DNA of 64,000 nt from Roseomonas gilardii (GTDB lineage Bacteria > Pseudomonadota > Alphaproteobacteria > Acetobacterales > Acetobacteraceae), in the NCBI RefSeq assembly GCF_001941945.1, contig NZ_CP015584.1, positions 248,001 through 312,000 of the forward strand, written 5' to 3'. The translations under genes were made by a program, and so were the position numbers. Below are positions 8,786-16,111 of the stretch, in pieces. The stretch's first letter is position 1, and each line of letters starts with the position of its first letter. The notes under the pieces are model-generated. The model saw nothing but the letters and a program-made list of their open reading frames with translations, was not told the origin of the DNA and did no database searches.

Positions 8786-9292
8786 TCAGCCCGCCTCCAC
8801 CTCGCGGCGGAGGATCAGGGAGGCATGCTCGGCCTCGATCACCACCTCGCCTCCGCCATTCACCAGTTCCAGCGCCTCGATGACCACGCCACGGTCCGGC
8901 TGCCGGCTCTCGCGCTTGCTCACGAAGCGGAAGCGGAGCTGGACGACATCCCCCGCCAGGACCGGGCGGCGGAAACGAACCTTGTCCCAGCCGAGGGAGG
9001 CGATGGAGGTGCTCTCATAAAGGCACAGCTCCGTCTTCAACCCCTCCATCAGCGACAACCCATAGAGCCCATGCGCGATCACGGCGGGAAAGCCCCGTTT
9101 GCGGCAGTAAGCCGCATCCGTGTGCAGCGGATGATGGTCGCGCGTCAGTGACGAGAAGCCGGCGATCTGCTCGGCGGTGATCGCGTGCGCCGCGCTGCGC
9201 CATTCCTCGCCGACGACGATGTCCTCCAGAAACAGGCTGCGTGCCGGTGCCGGACTGGCCGGGCCAAGCGGCATCTCGGACACGGTGCTCAC
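8786..9292 (-). CDS. MaoC-family hydratase
   Basis: 168-residue hot-dog-fold enoyl-CoA hydratase-like protein. The catalytic pair of the MaoC/R-hydratase motif is intact: D52 and H57 in LTRDHHPLHTDAAY, followed by the FPAVIAHGLYGLSL helix. It would hydrate the double bond introduced by the acyl-CoA dehydrogenase encoded two genes upstream. Its start overlaps the CoA-transferase stop by 4 bp. A 96-bp gap follows before the binding protein, possibly allowing a secondary promoter or processing site. Confidence 0.87.
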   Translation of the reverse strand: MSTVSEMPLGPASPAPARSLFLEDIVVGEEWRSAAHAITAEQIAGFSSLTRDHHPLHTDAAYCRKRGFPAVIAHGLYGLSLMEGLKTELCLYESTSIASLGWDKVRFRRPVLAGDVVQLRFRFVSKRESRQPDRGVVIEALELVNGGGEVVIEAEHASLILRREVEAG

Positions 9293-10884
9293 CGTGCCGC
9301 CTTCGGGCGCGGTGCCCGCATCTGGAATTCCTCATGCATGCCCATCGGGCCGGCGCGGAACAGCCGCTTGTCCATGGGCTTCAGCGACGGGCTCACCAGC
9401 GGCTCGAAGCCCATCTGGTCCAGCACATCCTCTCTCAGCCGCATCCCGGGCGCGATCTCGGTGAGCATGACGCCCTCCGCCGTCATCTCGAAGACGGCGC
9501 GCTCGGTGACGAAGGTCACGTCCTGGCCCTTCTCGCGCGCCAGGGGGCCGCTGAAGCTCACCTGCTCCACGGCAGGCACGAATTTCCGCAGCCGCCCCTC
9601 GCGCCGCAGCGTCAGCCCGTCCGGTCCCACCCCCATATCCAGCCCGCCGCCCGTGAGCGTGCCGCTGAAGACCAGGCTGGGCGTGTTCTGGGTGATGTTG
9701 ATGAACCCCCCCGCCCCGGCGAAGCGGTTGCCGAAGCGCGTGACGTTGACATTGCCCTGCGCGTCCACCTCGGCGAAGGAGAGGAAGGCACAGCTCAGAC
9801 CGCCGCCATCGTAGAAGTCGAACTGGTAGCCCTGGTCGATGATCGCGCGCGGATTGACCGCCGTGCCAAATTCGCGGGCATGGCCCGGCACGCCGCCGAT
9901 CACGCCCGCCTCCACGGTCAGCGTGATCAGCTCCTCGATCCCCTCCTCGGCCGCCACGTTCGGGATCATGGCCGAGACGCCGACGCCCAGATTGACCACA
10001 TCGCCCGGCCGCAGCTCCATGGCGGCCCGCCGCGCCATGATGCGCCGCTCGTTCAGCGGGTCCGGCACGATCGCCGAGAGCGGCGCCCGCGTCTCGCCGC
10101 AGCGGCTCGGGTCGAAGCGCGTCCCGAAGGTCTGCATCTGGTCCGGATCGACCACCAGATAGTCGATCAGATAGCCGGGGATCTTGACCATCTGCGGATG
10201 CAGCGCGCCGCGCCGCGCCAGGCGCTCGACCTGACAGATCACGATGCCGCCGGCATTGCGCACCGCCTGGGCGATCGACAGCTCCTCGCGCGTCGTCGCC
10301 TCGTGCTCCATGCTGACATAGCCGTCCTCGTCCGCCGTGGTGCCGCGGATGATGGCCACCCTCGGCAGGCCCGGCGTGCGGTACAGCAGCCACTCGCGGT
10401 CCCGCAGATGCACGACCTCGACCAACTGCTCCTCGGTGCGCGGATTCATGCGGCCGCCGCCGAGGCGCGGGTCCATGTAGGTCTGCAGGCCGACATGCGT
10501 CAGCACCCCGGGCTGGCCGGAGGCCATGGCCCGGCACAGCCCGCTCATCACGCCCTGCGGGAAGTTGTAGGCCTCGATATGGTTGCCGTCGATCAGCGCC
10601 ATGAACGGCACCTGCGGCCCGTAATGCCCGCCGATCACCCGCTTCACCAGGCCGCGATGCGCGAAGTGGCACATCCCGTGCTCGGTGGTGGCACCCAGGC
10701 CGGTCACATGGAACAGCGTCAGGTCATGCGGCCCGCGCCCCTCCAGGAAGCGGCGTTCCACCGCCTCGATCAGCACCTCCGGCACGCCGGTGCCGCCATT
10801 GCCGCCGATGATCAGGAAATCGCCGTCCTGGATCAGCGACGCGGCTTCCTCGGCCGCGACGATCCTGGGCCTCGACGCCACCAT
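9289..10884 (-). CDS. Family I acyl-CoA:carboxylate CoA-transferase (fused alpha-beta)
   Basis: 531-residue single-chain CoA-transferase with both halves fused, as in YdiF or propionate CoA-transferase. The N-half contains IIGGNGGTGVPEVLIEAVE; the C-half carries the catalytic glutamate in LTVEAGVIGG, the residue that forms the glutamyl-CoA thioester in this family, followed by GGGLSCAFLSFAEVD and NITQNT. It would activate the imported carboxylate to its CoA ester at the expense of another acyl-CoA. It begins one base before the acyl-CoA dehydrogenase stop region and overlaps the MaoC gene by 4 bp. Confidence 0.9.
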   Translation of the reverse strand: MVASRPRIVAAEEAASLIQDGDFLIIGGNGGTGVPEVLIEAVERRFLEGRGPHDLTLFHVTGLGATTEHGMCHFAHRGLVKRVIGGHYGPQVPFMALIDGNHIEAYNFPQGVMSGLCRAMASGQPGVLTHVGLQTYMDPRLGGGRMNPRTEEQLVEVVHLRDREWLLYRTPGLPRVAIIRGTTADEDGYVSMEHEATTREELSIAQAVRNAGGIVICQVERLARRGALHPQMVKIPGYLIDYLVVDPDQMQTFGTRFDPSRCGETRAPLSAIVPDPLNERRIMARRAAMELRPGDVVNLGVGVSAMIPNVAAEEGIEELITLTVEAGVIGGVPGHAREFGTAVNPRAIIDQGYQFDFYDGGGLSCAFLSFAEVDAQGNVNVTRFGNRFAGAGGFINITQNTPSLVFSGTLTGGGLDMGVGPDGLTLRREGRLRKFVPAVEQVSFSGPLAREKGQDVTFVTERAVFEMTAEGVMLTEIAPGMRLREDVLDQMGFEPLVSPSLKPMDKRLFRAGPMGMHEEFQMRAPRPKAAR

Positions 10885-10885
10885 C

Positions 10886-12028
10886 TCAGGCCATCTCCTT
10901 CTCGACCTGCCGCGCGATGATCAGGCGCTGGATCTGGTTGGTCCCCTCGTAGATCTGTGCCAGCCGCACGTCCCGGAACAGGCGTTCGATCCGGTACTCG
11001 CGCGAATAGCCGTTGCCGCCATGGATCTGCAAAGCGTTGGAGACGTGCTTCATCGCCATGTCGGTGGTGAAGAGCTTGGCCTGCGCGGCCTCCTTGGCGA
11101 TGGGCTGGCCCATGTCATAGAGGCGCGCGGCATGGTGGATCAGCATCCGCGCGGCAGCGATGTCGGTGGACATGTCGGCCAGCATGAACTGCACCGCCTG
11201 GAAGCCGATGATGGGCCCGCCGAACTGCTTGCGCGTCCGCGCATAGGCCACGGCATCCTCGAAGGCACCCTGCGCGATGCCGAGCGCCATGGCCGACATC
11301 ATGAGGCGGGAGAAGTTGAAGTTCCCCATGGCCATCTTGAAGGCGCCGTTCTCCGCTCCGACCAGCGCATCGGCCGGGGCGCGCACGCCGTCCAGCGTGA
11401 TCTGGCAATCCTCCAGCCCGTGCATGCCGAGGAGCTCTTCGTTCTTGCCGCGGAGGATGCCCGGCGAATGCCCGTCCAGCAGGAAGCAGGAGATGGCCTT
11501 GTGCCCGCCCTCCGCGCCCGTGCGCGCGAAGACCATCAGCGCATCCACCACGCCGCCCAGCGTGACCCAGGCCTTGGTGCCGTTGAGCACCCAGCCCTCG
11601 CCCTCGCGCCGGGCCGTGCTGCGCATCCCGGCCACGTCGGAGCCGTGGTCGGGTTCCGTGACGGCCGTGGCGGGGATGATGCTGCCATCCAATATGCCCG
11701 GCACCATGGCGCGCTGCCGCGCATTGCCATGATGATCCAGGAAGAGGGCCGCCTCCACCGGGATGGCGAAGGCATTGGCCACCGCACCGGAACAGCGCGC
11801 CAGCTCCTCCATGGCGATGCAGGCACCCATGGCGCCCAGTCCTGCTCCCCCGGCCTCCTCGCGCAGCGCCACGCCGAACAGGCCAAGCTCCGCGAGGCCA
11901 CGGTACAGCTCGCGGTCGAAGCGGTCGTCGCGATCGATCGCGGCGGCGCGTGGCAGGATCTCGCGCTCGGCGAAACGGCGCGCGGTGTCGCGGAGGGCGA
12001 TCTGCTCTTCGGTCAGGAAACGGTGCAT
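10886..12028 (-). CDS. Acyl-CoA dehydrogenase
   Basis: 380-residue FAD enzyme of the acyl-CoA dehydrogenase family, complete. The N-terminal helical domain starts with FLTEEQIALRDTARRFAERE; the middle beta domain has ATAVTEPDHGSDVAGM and WVLNGTKAWVTLGG; the C-terminal helical domain ends in ALQIHGGNGYSREYRIERL and RLAQIYEGTNQIQR, which holds the usual catalytic Glu. It introduces an alpha,beta double bond into the CoA ester made by the neighbouring transferase, transferring electrons to ETF. Spaced 9 bp from the tautomerase gene. Confidence 0.92.
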   Translation of the reverse strand: MHRFLTEEQIALRDTARRFAEREILPRAAAIDRDDRFDRELYRGLAELGLFGVALREEAGGAGLGAMGACIAMEELARCSGAVANAFAIPVEAALFLDHHGNARQRAMVPGILDGSIIPATAVTEPDHGSDVAGMRSTARREGEGWVLNGTKAWVTLGGVVDALMVFARTGAEGGHKAISCFLLDGHSPGILRGKNEELLGMHGLEDCQITLDGVRAPADALVGAENGAFKMAMGNFNFSRLMMSAMALGIAQGAFEDAVAYARTRKQFGGPIIGFQAVQFMLADMSTDIAAARMLIHHAARLYDMGQPIAKEAAQAKLFTTDMAMKHVSNALQIHGGNGYSREYRIERLFRDVRLAQIYEGTNQIQRLIIARQVEKEMA

Positions 12029-12037
12029 GTGCCCCTC

Positions 12038-12427
12038 TCAGGCCGGGTCGGCATCGCAGGAAAGCTGGCCGCCATGCGCCACCTCGTCCCGGGAACGGTC
12101 GAAGAAATAGACGGCGAGCGTCGCGGCGGGCACGCCATAGGCCTCGGCCAGCGGCGCCGTCAGCGCCAGGGCGGCGCGGCGGCGCTCCTCCACGCCCCGG
12201 CGATAGGCATGGACCTTCACGAAGATCCGCTGCGGCCTCTCCCCGGCGCCCCCTGCACCATGGATGCCGGCATGGGCGTAATGCGTCGCGGCCACGTCGA
12301 GGAAATAGATCGTCACCGTCTGCGGGCCGACCGAGAAGGCATCGCAGATCCCCTCGGTCACATGGCGCGCCACCCTGGCGCGGGCCTCGGCAGGCAAGGG
12401 AGGGGCGAGGACCTCGACATAGGGCAT
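12038..12427 (-). CDS. Tautomerase-superfamily protein with two tautomerase-like repeats
   Basis: 129-residue protein beginning Met-Pro (MPYVEVLAPPLP), so Pro-1 would be exposed after Met removal, the general base of the 4-oxalocrotonate tautomerase superfamily. Two similar halves are visible, each ending in a beta strand: TVTIYFLDVAATHYAHAG about residues 37-55 and ATLAVYFFDRSRDEVAHGG about 102-120. The frame remains open far upstream in antisense to the LacI gene, but only this start preserves Pro-1 and sits 5 bp after the LacI stop. It probably isomerises an enol or unsaturated keto intermediate of the operon's pathway. Confidence 0.78.
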   Translation of the reverse strand: MPYVEVLAPPLPAEARARVARHVTEGICDAFSVGPQTVTIYFLDVAATHYAHAGIHGAGGAGERPQRIFVKVHAYRRGVEERRRAALALTAPLAEAYGVPAATLAVYFFDRSRDEVAHGGQLSCDADPA

Positions 12428-12432
12428 GGGGA

Positions 12433-13467
12433 TCAGGCTTCCTGAAACGACGGGGCGGCGCAGGACTGGCGCTGGATCAGCCGGGCGCCGATGCGGAATT
12501 CCCGCGCCGTGGTGGAGGGCGTGGCACCGCCCGGCCGCAGGCGTTGCAGCAGGCGCTCGGCGGCAAGCTCGGCCAGGGCGCCCGCGCCGCTGTCCACCAC
12601 GCTGATGGCGGGGCGCTGCCAGGCGAAACCGGGCATGTCCTCGTAGCAGAGCAGCGAGATCCGGTCCGGCACGGCGATGTCGCGCTCGGCCAGGCCACGC
12701 AGCACGCCGAGCGAGGATTCGTGGTTGGCGACGAAGATGGCGCTGGGCGGATCGGGGCGGTCCAGCAACTGGCGGCATCCGGCGAGGCCGGTCTCCGGCT
12801 CGTACCGGCCGGCATGGACCAGCGTCGGGTCGAAGCGCAGGCCGGCCTCCTCCAGCGCGCGGCGGTAGCCGGACAGGCGCTCCCGGCCCGAGGTCGTCTC
12901 CTGCCGCCCCACGATCAGCCCGATGCGGCGGTGCCCCAGCTCCAGCAGGTGGTTGGTCCCAGCATAGGCGCCCTCCGGATCGGCGGCGAGGATGCAGTCC
13001 AGCTCCGCCGCCTCGTCGCGCCGGATGACGCCGATCACCGGGGTGCCGCCACGGTCCAGCGCGGCCAGCAGGGTGCCGTTGCGGCCGGTGGGGCAGATGA
13101 TCACCCCATCCGCCCGCTGCTCCTGCAGCGTGGCGATGGTTTCCGCCTCCTGTTCCGGATCGTCGGCCGTGATGCAGAGGATCGCCCGGTATCCCTCGGC
13201 CCGCAGCCTCGACTGCACCACTTCCGCCAGCACCCGGAAGGACGCGTTGGCGAGGTTGTGCACCACCAGCCCGATCAGCCGCGACGACCGGGTCTTCAGC
13301 CCGCGCGCCAGCGTGTTGGGGCGGTAGCCGAGTTCCGCCGCGATGCGCTGCAACCGGATCTCGGTGCCGCGGCTGGTCAGCCCGCCGCCGGCCAGCGCGC
13401 GGGAGGCGGTGCTCACCGACACCCTGGCGGCCTGGGCGACATCGCGGAGCGTGACCGTGGTCTGCAT
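12433..13467 (-). CDS. LacI-family repressor heading the operon
   Basis: 344-residue LacI/GalR regulator. The HTH is VTLRDVAQAARVSVSTASRALAG (written here in pieces: VTLRDVAQAARVSV, STASRALAG), then the hinge RPNTLARGLKTRSSRLIGLV and a periplasmic-binding-protein-like effector domain. The start at MQTTVTLRD is chosen over an upstream codon at 13509, which would run through the operator. Its stop is 5 bp from the tautomerase start, so it is the first gene of the catabolic operon and likely autoregulated. Two palindromes with the LacI-family central CG lie in the divergent promoter region. Confidence 0.9.
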   Translation of the reverse strand: MQTTVTLRDVAQAARVSVSTASRALAGGGLTSRGTEIRLQRIAAELGYRPNTLARGLKTRSSRLIGLVVHNLANASFRVLAEVVQSRLRAEGYRAILCITADDPEQEAETIATLQEQRADGVIICPTGRNGTLLAALDRGGTPVIGVIRRDEAAELDCILAADPEGAYAGTNHLLELGHRRIGLIVGRQETTSGRERLSGYRRALEEAGLRFDPTLVHAGRYEPETGLAGCRQLLDRPDPPSAIFVANHESSLGVLRGLAERDIAVPDRISLLCYEDMPGFAWQRPAISVVDSGAGALAELAAERLLQRLRPGGATPSTTAREFRIGARLIQRQSCAAPSFQEA

Positions 13468-13483
13468 GGCCGGAACATGCTCC

Positions 13484-13495
13484 GCAAACGTTTGC
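13484..13495. promoter_or_regulatory. LacI operator O2 (GCAAACGTTTGC)
   Basis: Perfect 12-bp palindrome GCAAACGTTTGC with the CG centre usual for LacI-family sites, 17 bp upstream of the LacI start. It is identical in core to the site at 13562-13577; centres are exactly 80 bp apart. Likely autoregulatory and able to support looping. Confidence 0.8.
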
Positions 13496-13527
13496 AGTGA
13501 CAAGCCCAAATTTACGGCAAATAGGGT

Positions 13528-13557
13528 TTGACCTTCCGGTCCCTGCCGACTTTTAAT
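13528..13557 (+). promoter_or_regulatory. Sigma70-like promoter for the DHDPS-family pair
   Basis: TTGACC at 13528-13533, then 17-18 bp, then TTTTAAT at 13551-13557. The predicted transcription start falls inside the adjacent operator, so repression by occlusion is expected. Elements are read by eye; strength is not known. Confidence 0.55.
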
Positions 13558-13561
13558 GCGA

Positions 13562-13577
13562 CCGCAAACGTTTGCGG
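13562..13577. promoter_or_regulatory. LacI operator O1 (CCGCAAACGTTTGCGG)
   Basis: Perfect 16-bp palindrome CCGCAAACGTTTGCGG, directly downstream of the -10 element and about 20 bp before the start of the first lyase gene. It shares its 12-bp core with O2, giving a two-operator divergent control region. Confidence 0.83.
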
Positions 13578-13595
13578 CATTTTCCCGGAATGACC

Positions 13596-14552
13596 ATGGA
13601 TCTGACTGGCATCGGCGGCGTCTGGCCCGCCTCCCTCACCCCCTTCGCCCCGAATGGGACGCCGGATGGGGCGATCGACGAGGCGTCGCTTCGCGGTCAT
13701 CTGGCCCAGCTCGCCGGAACGCCCGGGGTGCGCGCCCTCGTGGTCAACGGCCATGCCGGAGAGGCCACCTCGCTCGACCGCGCGGAACGCCGCCAAGTGG
13801 TGCAGATCGCCCGCCAGGTGGCCAGCGGCCGCGTGGGCGTGGTGGCCGGCATCGTGGCGGAGGACACGCGGGGCGCCTGCACCCTGGCGCGCGATGCCGC
13901 GGAGGCCGGGGCGGATGCCCTGCTGCTCTTCCCTCCCCTGCTCTTCGCCCAGGGCGCGGCGATGCGGCCGGAGATGGTGCTGCGCTTCGTCAAGGCGGTC
14001 GCCGAGGCCACCCCCCTGCCGATCGTGCTCTTCCAGCTCTCCATGGCCTCGGGCCTCGGCTACTCCACGGACCTGCTGCTGCAACTGTGCCGGGAGGTGC
14101 CGTCGATCATCGCGGTGAAGGAGGGGAGCGACATCCCCGCCACCTACGAGGCGAACCTCCATGCCCTGCGCGGGCTCGGCCGCCCGGTCACCGTGCTCAC
14201 CACCAACAACGGCTGGCTGATGGCCTCGCTCGCCTATGGCGGCGACGGCATCCTCTCGGGCATCGGCAGCGTCGCGCCGGGCCTGCTGGCGGAACTCTTC
14301 GCGGCCAGCCAGCGTGGCGACGTCGCCACGGCCCGGCGGGTCCAGGAACGGCTGCTGCCGCTCACCCGGGTCTTCTACCGCCGGCCGGGCCTCGACATGC
14401 ACAACCGCATGAAGACCGCGCTGCACCTGCTGGGCCTGCTGCCGCATCCCGATCCGCGCCCGCCCCTCCTGCCGATCACGCCGGCGGAGCGGGAGGAGAT
14501 CCGGCAGGCCCTCCTGGCCTCCGGACTGATGCGCGCCGCGGAAGCGGCCTGA
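13596..14552 (+). CDS. Atypical DHDPS-family lyase/aldolase (NGHAGE subfamily)
   Basis: 318-residue TIM-barrel protein of the dihydrodipicolinate synthase/N-acetylneuraminate lyase family, a class I pyruvate aldolase group. The Schiff-base lysine is present (K165 in AVKEGS). The canonical substrate motif G-T-T-G-E is replaced by NGHAGE (residues 51-56), and the family tyrosine (Y133 in DHDPS, usually in LYN.P) is Phe136 in VLFQLSM. The same changes occur in the paralogue at 18416-19348. The start at MDLTGIGG is preferred over the one two codons upstream because GGA lies 6 bases before it. The gene follows LacI operator O1. Reaction unknown; retro-aldol cleavage is plausible. Confidence 0.82.
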   Translation: MDLTGIGGVWPASLTPFAPNGTPDGAIDEASLRGHLAQLAGTPGVRALVVNGHAGEATSLDRAERRQVVQIARQVASGRVGVVAGIVAEDTRGACTLARDAAEAGADALLLFPPLLFAQGAAMRPEMVLRFVKAVAEATPLPIVLFQLSMASGLGYSTDLLLQLCREVPSIIAVKEGSDIPATYEANLHALRGLGRPVTVLTTNNGWLMASLAYGGDGILSGIGSVAPGLLAELFAASQRGDVATARRVQERLLPLTRVFYRRPGLDMHNRMKTALHLLGLLPHPDPRPPLLPITPAEREEIRQALLASGLMRAAEAA

Positions 14553-14567
14553 GAGCGGAGGGACATC

Positions 14568-15449
14568 ATGAAGACCTTCCGCGGCACCTACACGGTGATG
14601 ATCACGCCCTTCACGCCAGAGGGCGCGCTGGACCTGCCGGCGCTCCGCCGCTTCGTGGACTGGCAGATCGAGCAGGGCATCCACGGGCTGATCCCGCTGG
14701 GCTCCACGGGTGAATTCCTTTCCCTCTCCGACGAGGAGCAGGAAGCGGTGGCCGAGACGGTGATCCGGCAGGCCGCCGGCCGCGTGCCCGTGCTGATCGG
14801 CACCGGGGCGGAGGACACGCGCGAGGCCGTGCGCCTCAGCCGCCGCGCCGAGCGCCTGGGCGCCGACGGGGTGATGATCATCCCGCCCTTCTACTCCACG
14901 CCCACGGAGGACGAGCTCTTCCACCACTACAGCACCATCGCCGGGGCGATCGGCCTGCCGATCATGCTCTACAACAACCCGGCGACGGCGAATGTGGACC
15001 TGACGCCGCCGGTGGTGGCCCGCCTCTCGCGCATCGACAACTGCCGCTACATCAAGGAATCGACGCTGGAGGTCACGCGCATCCGCGACATCCTGCGCCT
15101 CTGCGGCGACAGGATGACGGTGTTCGGCGGCATCCTCGGCTTCGAATCCTTCGTGGAGGGCGCCGAGGGCTGGGTCGCCGTGGCCTCGAACCTCGCGCCG
15201 GGTCCGCTGGCCCGCCTCTTCACCCTGGTGGCCGACGAGGAGCGCATCCGCGAGGCGCGCGAACTCTACCTGCGCTACCTGCCGCTGATCAGCTTCGTGG
15301 GCGGCCATTACTACGTGGCCGGGACCAAGGCCCTGCTGGGCCATATGGGCCTGCCCGTCGGCGCACCGCGCCCGCCCCGCCTGCCCCTGCCGGCACCGCG
15401 CGACGCGGAAGCGCGCGAGATCGTGGCATCGCTTCGCCTCGCCATCTGA
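14568..15449 (+). CDS. Canonical DHDPS/NAL-family lyase
   Basis: 293-residue DHDPS-family class I aldolase with a standard active site: STGE at residues 46-49, Tyr135 in MLYNNPAT and the Schiff-base Lys163 in YIKES. It is second in a two-gene transcript, 15 bp after the atypical paralogue, with GGAGGGAC before the ATG. Because it sits in a catabolic regulon rather than with lysine biosynthesis genes, a catabolic role (for example a 2-keto-3-deoxy-acid or similar aldolase/dehydratase) is likelier than DapA itself. Confidence 0.87.
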   Translation: MKTFRGTYTVMITPFTPEGALDLPALRRFVDWQIEQGIHGLIPLGSTGEFLSLSDEEQEAVAETVIRQAAGRVPVLIGTGAEDTREAVRLSRRAERLGADGVMIIPPFYSTPTEDELFHHYSTIAGAIGLPIMLYNNPATANVDLTPPVVARLSRIDNCRYIKESTLEVTRIRDILRLCGDRMTVFGGILGFESFVEGAEGWVAVASNLAPGPLARLFTLVADEERIREARELYLRYLPLISFVGGHYYVAGTKALLGHMGLPVGAPRPPRLPLPAPRDAEAREIVASLRLAI

Positions 15450-15693
15450 TCCGGCCGGCGGAACGTAGCAACCCCTGAGGCGTGCGAGGCTCCGGCGTCG
15501 CGCTTCATGGCCAGCCCCGGGTGAGAGGCTCCGCCTCTCGCCCCGGACCCCCTCTCCGCCAGGATGCTGCGCACCCTGGACCCGATGAGCTGCCACTCGC
15601 GGCAACCATCAGCCGAAACGTCAGCCCTTCGGCCCGGACGGCAGCACCGGAAAAAAGGAAAAACACCCCGCCCACGCGCGTGGCACCCGCCGT

Positions 15694-15718
15694 CGCCGGA
15701 GAGCATCGCTCTCCGGCG
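15694..15718. repeat. Perfect 11-bp hairpin with 3-nt loop
   Basis: CGCCGGAGAGC, loop ATC, GCTCTCCGGCG. The longest of the series of tight hairpins in this intergenic region; not followed by a T-run, so it does not look like a simple terminator. Confidence 0.7.
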
Positions 15719-16009
15719 CGCTCCAGCCTCAACAGGCGCCAACGAACCGGGTCCAGGGCGCGCAGCGTCCTGGCAGATGGGGGGTATCGGGGGCGAAGGC
15801 GGAGCCTTCCCCCCGGGCCACGCATCCCGCCGCCGCACGGATCGAAACACGCCCCCAAACACCCCTTGCTTCCGGCCCCCCGCCCGGACTATAGGAATAA
15901 AATCAACACCCATCGCAACGTAACGTCCTTAGCTTCCGAGGCGAAGGCAGAAGCAACACCCGCTCGCCGCGGGGGCAGGGGCTCCGCGCCCATTCGGGCG
16001 AATAAAGGG

Positions 16010-16041
16010 CTAAAATCCTAAAACTCTAAAATGCTAAAGCC
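16010..16041. repeat. Four tandem octamers CTAAAANN
   Basis: Units CTAAAATC, CTAAAACT, CTAAAATG and CTAAAGCC are exactly 8 bp apart, in an AT-rich patch inside very GC-rich DNA. Flanked by GGG before the first unit and ending AGCCC, so the ends can pair (GGGCT/AGCCC). Confidence 0.75.
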
Positions 16042-16057
16042 CGAAGCGGCTCGCGGA

Positions 16058-16080
16058 GAGGAAGGCCCCTCGCCTTCCTC
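16058..16080 (-). terminator. Possible terminator of the binding-protein gene
   Basis: 9-bp stem GAGGAAGGC/GCCTTCCTC with loop CCCTC, 31 bp past the stop of the minus-strand gene at 16112. On the minus strand it is followed, after about 16 bases, by the T-rich complement of the octamer repeat. The offset makes it an imperfect intrinsic terminator. Confidence 0.4.
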
Positions 16081-16111
16081 CCACTGCGGACAGGGCGACG
16101 CCCGGCCGGCT

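Larger units (their letters stand above)
15450..16111. other. Non-coding, hairpin-rich intergenic region
   Basis: About 660 bp with no convincing gene; open frames here lack recognisable protein features. It contains several compact inverted repeats with 3-nt loops: GAGAGGC/GCCTCTC at 15523-15539, an 11-bp stem at 15694-15718, and GAAGGC/GCCTTC at 15795-15809. It ends in an AT-rich stretch (from about 15890) with an octamer tandem repeat. It separates the convergent lyase pair and the second binding-protein gene. Confidence 0.7.

Noticed and set aside
14568-15449. Calling this gene dapA for lysine biosynthesis
   Set aside because: The active site fits DHDPS/NAL lyases generally, but the LacI-controlled catabolic context argues against housekeeping DapA.
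13512-15605. 697-codon minus-strand frame
   Set aside because: Antisense to both DHDPS-family genes, which have clear active-site motifs; the translation has no recognisable domain.
16010-16041. Possible CRISPR or iteron origin
   Set aside because: Only four 8-bp units with no spacers, no cas genes, no replication initiator nearby.
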